A DNA stretch of 8,902 nucleotides. Origin: Acidobacteriota bacterium (GTDB lineage Bacteria; Acidobacteriota; Terriglobia; Terriglobales; SCQP01). The notes beneath the pieces are model-generated. The model saw nothing but the letters and a program-made list of their open reading frames with translations. It searched no databases and was not told where the DNA came from. The stretch lies in NCBI GenBank assembly GCA_021818645.1, contig JAKATS010000222.1, positions 1 through 8,902 on the forward strand, given 5' to 3'. Positions 7,034 through 8,902 of the stretch are shown here, piece after piece; position 1 is the first letter of the stretch; each line of letters begins with the position of its first letter. The translations under genes and the position numbers were made by a program.

Positions 7034-7062
7034 GGGGAGTGAATACAGTGGGGAGAATACAG
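7034..7062. repeat. Imperfect direct repeat
   Basis: GGGGAGTGAATACAG (7034-7048) is followed after one base by GGGGAGAATACAG (7050-7062). The copies differ only by a two-base TG insertion. The pair sits about 100 bp from the tRNA-His fragment, on the side inferred to be chromosomal. It may be a simple local duplication. Confidence 0.5.
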
Positions 7063-7101
7063 AAAAGAGGCAAGGACCGAGGGAATCTTTGAAACAACTC
7101 T

Positions 7102-7126
7102 GCGGGCGATTTGACATTGCGCCCGC
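7102..7126 (-). repeat. GC-rich hairpin downstream of the tRNA-His fragment
   Basis: GCGGGCG (7102-7108) pairs perfectly with CGCCCGC (7120-7126) across an 11-nt loop. Read on the minus strand, it starts 36 nt past the CCA end of the tRNA-His fragment, where a tRNA transcript terminator might lie. No strong T-run follows, only AGAGTTGTTTC, so terminator function is uncertain. Confidence 0.35.
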
Positions 7127-7162
7127 TGATGCGGCGGTAAGGCAGGAACGAAAAAGAATTGT

Positions 7163-7210
7163 TGGGGTGAGTGATGGGGTTCGAACCCACGACCACTGGA
7201 GCCACAATCC
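7163..7210 (-). other. tRNA-His (GTG) 3'-half fragment, probable integration (att) site
   Basis: On the minus strand the fragment reads from within the anticodon stem to an encoded CCA. It has anticodon loop TTGTGGC (7207-7201, anticodon GTG), 3' anticodon stem TCCAG, variable loop TGGTC, and a T-arm of GTGGG, TTCGAAC and CCCAT. The acceptor strand CACTCAC, discriminator C73 and CCA complete it. C73 and the overall sequence match bacterial tRNA-His. Upstream of 7210 the expected stem (CTGGA) changes to TCGGA. No D-arm or matching 5' acceptor strand (GTGAGTG) is found, so this is only a 3' half. Tyrosine recombinases that integrate at tRNA anticodon stem-loops leave exactly this kind of copy at the far end of the element. 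From the orientation, the element lies at coordinates above 7210 and the old downstream flank below 7163. Confidence 0.8.
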
Positions 7211-7246
7211 GATCTGGCCCCAATCGAATCAATTACTTACGGGCTA

Positions 7247-7272
7247 AACGGTTTGTTTTCAACAAAACCGTT
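7247..7272. repeat. Inverted repeat next to the att fragment
   Basis: AACGGTTT (7247-7254) pairs with AAACCGTT (7265-7272). Inside it GTT pairs with AAC (7255-7257 with 7261-7263), leaving a single bulged A and a TTC loop. It lies 37 bp inside the inferred end of the integrated element. It has no T-run on either side, so a recombinase or accessory-protein site is as likely as a terminator. Confidence 0.5.
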
Positions 7273-7450
7273 CGCACTCGGTCGCAACGAAATGCACCCA
7301 AATCACCCCACAAGTGCCACCACAGTCAATGAGAATGAGACCACCCGGCACAAAGATTAAAGAGCTTTTTCTTCTCCAGGCCGCCAGGGGCGTTGGCGCG
7401 TTTCTGCGCTGGCGTGCCTGACCCGGAAGAGAGCTGTAGCAGGACCCTCC

Positions 7451-7481
7451 GGGGCCTGTGTATATTTGCACAGACGGCCCC
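7451..7481 (+). repeat. Hairpin in the putative leader of the PRC-barrel gene
   Basis: GGGGCC (7451-7456) pairs with GGCCCC (7476-7481). TGTG (7457-7460) pairs with CACA (7469-7472), with a GAC bulge (7473-7475) and the 8-nt AT-rich loop TATATTTG. It lies 77 nt before the ATG. No T-run follows. It could be a leader structure or coincidental GC-rich pairing. Confidence 0.35.
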
Positions 7482-7558
7482 CCTTCACAACCGCCAAACT
7501 GATTCTGTGTCGGGCGATGCCCCACTGGCCGCGTCCAACGCACTGGAGGGAAGAAACG

Positions 7559-8368
7559 ATGTTGCACTCAATCGCTCGCATGCACGGTCTCGCGATCCAA
7601 GCTAAAGATGGTGAGGTCGGTGTGGTGGAGGACTTCTATTTTGATGACGATACCTGGGCAATTCGCTACCTCGTGGTAGACACCAGCCGCTGGCTTGGCG
7701 GTCGGTCGGTTTTGATTTCCCCCATCGCCCTCGGCTCCAAAGCGTGGGCGTCCGACCGGCTCACGGTTGCCCTGACCAGGAAGCAGATCGAGAACAGCCC
7801 CCCCGTCGATACTCATAGGCCGGTCTCGCGGCAAGAGGAAGCCACCTTCTCCGCGTATTACGGTTACCCATACTATTGGGGCGGGGGCGGATTATGGGGT
7901 GCAGGCTCCTATCCAATTTACCCTGCCCTCACAAAAACGGACGACACGGAGATGCGTGGCACCAGCGCCGAATCACTGAAGAATCCCGAAGACGTCCACC
8001 TCCGCAGTGTCAAAGAAGTGAAGGGCTATGCCATCGATGCCGCCGACGGCGAGATTGGCCACGTGCACGATCTTATCGTGGAGGATCAGTCCTGGGCTAT
8101 CCGGTACCTCGAAGTGGCAACTCGAAATTGGTGGCCCGGCAAGAAGGTGTTGGTATCCCCCCAATGGGTTGAAAACGTCAGCTGGACGGAACGCAAGGTC
8201 GGCATTGGTCTGTTCCGGAAGGCGATTCAGACCGGGCCCGAATACCGGGAATCGGCGCCAATATACCGCGATTATGAACAGCTCGTTTACGACCATTACG
8301 GACTGCCCGGGTACTGGCTGACCCGCGCCGACGCCGGTGCGGCGGTGCGACGCTCCAAGGCGAGTTGA
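7559..8368 (+). CDS. Protein with two PRC-barrel domains
   Basis: This encodes 269 residues. The ATG at 7559 is favoured by GGAGG (7545-7549) 9 nt upstream; the longer in-frame extension to 7466 runs through the leader hairpin and has no such site. Two homologous PRC-barrel units are visible: residues 3-78 with 'WAIRYLVVDTSRWLGGRSVL' and residues 150-222 with 'WAIRYLEVATRNWWPGKKVL'. Each starts with a 'GxAIxAxDGEIGxVxDxxxDDxxW'-like pattern. They are joined by an aromatic, glycine-rich linker (about 100-116, 'YYGYPYYWGGGGLWGAG'). The protein ends with a 'YGLPGYW' motif and a basic tail. There is no signal peptide, so it is probably cytoplasmic. PRC-barrels occur in RNA-processing (RimM) and photosynthetic reaction-centre proteins. 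Two-copy stand-alone forms like this one have no defined activity and are often found near stress genes. It is followed by a small peptide gene and a CsbD-like gene on the same strand. Confidence 0.88.
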   Translation: MLHSIARMHGLAIQAKDGEVGVVEDFYFDDDTWAIRYLVVDTSRWLGGRSVLISPIALGSKAWASDRLTVALTRKQIENSPPVDTHRPVSRQEEATFSAYYGYPYYWGGGGLWGAGSYPIYPALTKTDDTEMRGTSAESLKNPEDVHLRSVKEVKGYAIDAADGEIGHVHDLIVEDQSWAIRYLEVATRNWWPGKKVLVSPQWVENVSWTERKVGIGLFRKAIQTGPEYRESAPIYRDYEQLVYDHYGLPGYWLTRADAGAAVRRSKAS

Positions 8369-8415
8369 ACCTAAGCGTCAAAGCAACTCACGGGCAGGTG
8401 GCGGGGGAATAGTGT

Positions 8416-8562
8416 ATGCAGCCAAACTATCCAGCCACGCCTGGCCAAGTTGCCCCCGGCAGGGACCAGACCGGCCCAAAGAAGGGCTCGGAGCAGGGTG
8501 CCAAGCCAGAGCACGGCATCGAACCGCACAAGCAGAACGAGCGGAATTGCAAGACCGCTTAG
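8416..8562 (+). CDS. Small hydrophilic Pro/Gln/Lys-rich peptide (48 aa), unknown function
   Basis: The frame begins MQPNYPATPGQVAPGRDQTG and ends with ...NCKTA. It has 48 residues rich in Pro, Gly, Gln, Lys and Glu, with no hydrophobic segment, so it is probably disordered and soluble. The purine-rich GGGGGAA (8403-8409) lies 6 nt before the ATG, a good ribosome binding site. The gene sits 47 bp after the PRC-barrel stop and 36 bp before the CsbD-like start on the same strand, which supports a three-gene operon. The composition is reminiscent of short disordered proteins that accompany stress genes in soil bacteria. I do not recognise a defined family. The stop codon lies inside a 15-bp tandem duplication. 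Confidence 0.5.
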   Translation: MQPNYPATPGQVAPGRDQTGPKKGSEQGAKPEHGIEPHKQNERNCKTA

Positions 8563-8579
8563 CTCAAGACCGCTTAGCT
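8550..8579 (+). repeat. Exact 15-bp tandem duplication spanning a stop codon
   Basis: CAAGACCGCTTAGCT occurs twice back to back (8550-8564 and 8565-8579). Each copy contains the TAG that ends the small peptide frame, and because 15 is a multiple of 3 both TAGs are in the same frame. The second copy therefore adds a backup stop, 'LKTA-stop', and moves the CsbD-like gene 15 bp away. Confidence 0.9.
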
Positions 8580-8598
8580 TCAGAAAGGCACACAAGCC

Positions 8599-8802
8599 AT
8601 GAACTCGGACCAGTTGCAGGGGCAATGGCTGCAGTTGAAGGGCTCAATCAAGCAGCAATGGGGCAAGTTGACCGACGACGACCTGATTTACATCGGCGGA
8701 ACGCGGGACAATTTGGTTGGGCGCATTCAAGAGCGCTACGGCATCCAGCGCGAAGAGGCAGACCGCCGTGTGAAGCAGTGGATGGACGGTCGGGCCGCGT
8801 AG
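8599..8802 (+). CDS. CsbD-like stress-response protein
   Basis: This encodes 67 residues, the standard size for CsbD-family proteins. These are small charged helical proteins whose founding member in Bacillus subtilis belongs to the sigma-B general stress regulon; their molecular activity is not known. The family pattern is clear: 'DQLQGQWLQLKGSIKQQWGK', then 'LTDDDLIYIGGTRDNLVGRI' and 'QERYGIQREEADRRVKQW'. AAAGG (8584-8588) lies 10 nt before the ATG. The gene follows the PRC-barrel and small peptide genes and is closed by hairpins, one with a T-run. It is probably the last gene of that operon. No signal peptide or membrane segment is present, so the product is cytoplasmic. Confidence 0.92.
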   Translation: MNSDQLQGQWLQLKGSIKQQWGKLTDDDLIYIGGTRDNLVGRIQERYGIQREEADRRVKQWMDGRAA

Positions 8803-8808
8803 TCAGCA

Positions 8809-8836
8809 TGGCGGGACGGTCAAAACCGTTCCGCCA
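8809..8836. repeat. Strong hairpin after the CsbD-like gene
   Basis: TGGCGGGACGGT (8809-8820) pairs with ACCGTTCCGCCA (8825-8836) over a CAAA loop. The stem has 12 pairs, one of them G-T. It begins 7 bp after the stop codon. It lacks its own T-run and may protect the mRNA 3' end or act together with the terminator that follows. Confidence 0.75.
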
Positions 8837-8841
8837 CTGAG

Positions 8842-8870
8842 CAGCAGCTTGGTTTCTGCCGCTGTTTTTT
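8842..8870 (+). terminator. Rho-independent terminator of the PRC / CsbD cluster
   Basis: CAGCAGC (8842-8848) and GCCGCTG (8858-8864) form a 7-position stem with one A-C mismatch and a 9-nt loop. Six T residues (8865-8870) follow directly. It lies about 40 bp past the CsbD-like stop codon, immediately after the stronger hairpin at 8809-8836. Confidence 0.6.
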
Positions 8871-8902
8871 CACTGCGTCGTCACCTCGTAAATCAGATCG
8901 GA

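Larger units (their letters stand above)
6583..7162. other. Long gene-poor intergenic region
   Basis: About 580 bp lie between the HTH gene and the tRNA fragment. The longer frames here have no recognisable domains. The only small frame with some protein-like character is a 56-codon one at 6769-6939 (+), starting MSNQSPSSPPTLDVC and containing a hydrophobic stretch FFLLTPVFVPGIAVGFILP. Its start lacks a properly spaced ribosome binding site, so it is not called as a gene. There is also an imperfect direct repeat (7034-7062) and a hairpin (7102-7126). The rest is C/T-rich on the + strand with no feature I can support. Confidence 0.5.
7211..7558. other. Non-coding region between the tRNA-His fragment and the PRC-barrel gene
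   Basis: No supported gene lies in these 348 bases. Frames on both strands lack recognisable content, and no integrase is visible. The region holds a hairpin at 7247-7272, two adjacent 10-bp look-alike units AATGCACCCA and AATCACCCCA (7291-7310), and a structured stretch at 7451-7481 in the likely leader of the PRC-barrel gene. A TATATT at 7461-7466 could be a -10 box, but it has no credible -35. Confidence 0.5.

Noticed and set aside
6624..7247. 207-codon + strand frame ending in GVRTHDHWSHNP
   Set aside because: Its end is the antisense reading of the tRNA-His fragment, a familiar artefact in databases, and the rest shows no domain.
7163..7247. Complete tRNA-His gene
   Set aside because: The 5' acceptor strand GTGAGTG, the D-arm and the correct 5' anticodon stem are absent, so only the 3' half is present.

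Overview
The window is a high-GC bacterial segment. It most resembles an Acidobacteriota (Terriglobia-like) chromosome, judging by protein style: a prokumamolisin (S53 peptidase) start, a Tat-exported multidomain glycoside hydrolase, a DinB-family protein, a two-copy PRC-barrel protein and a CsbD-like protein. The assignment is an inference from recognised families, not from a search.

Left part (1-772). An IS3-type transposase OrfA tail on the + strand ends a few dozen bases from the broken end of a minus-strand S53 peptidase gene. Only the signal peptide and the start of the propeptide of that gene survive, so this looks like an insertion or deletion scar. The peptidase still has a promoter-like region with two TATAAT boxes.

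Central left (773-4950), minus strand. A 1211-residue Tat-exported GH2 hydrolase with two discoidin-like domains is followed after 29 bp by a DinB-family protein. They probably form one operon. The GH2 gene lacks a clear Shine-Dalgarno site and has an extended -10-like element 7 nt before its ATG, which suggests a leaderless transcript.

Central right (4951-7162). An AT-rich, gene-free stretch of about 400 bp contains five tandem 11-bp units plus one inverted copy, about one helical turn apart. It is followed by a perfect 16-bp palindrome, then by an orphan + strand gene encoding a helix-turn-helix protein resembling phage terminase small subunits or phBC6A51-type proteins, with a Pro/Ser/Ala-rich tail. 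No other phage gene is present. A 580-bp stretch with no convincing gene follows.

Right part (7163-8902). A 48-nt fragment that is plainly the 3' half of tRNA-His (from the anticodon stem-loop to an encoded CCA) lies on the minus strand with no 5' half. This is the usual scar of an element that integrates into a tRNA gene. The fragment's orientation puts the element at higher coordinates, so the following + strand cluster would be its cargo or end: a two-domain PRC-barrel protein, a 48-residue hydrophilic peptide and a CsbD-like stress protein, closed by a terminator. A 15-bp tandem duplication spans the stop codon of the small peptide gene.

Most noteworthy are the phased repeat array, palindrome and orphan terminase-like HTH gene, the tRNA-His att scar, and the PRC / small peptide / CsbD cassette. 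No complete mobile element, CRISPR array or rRNA is visible.
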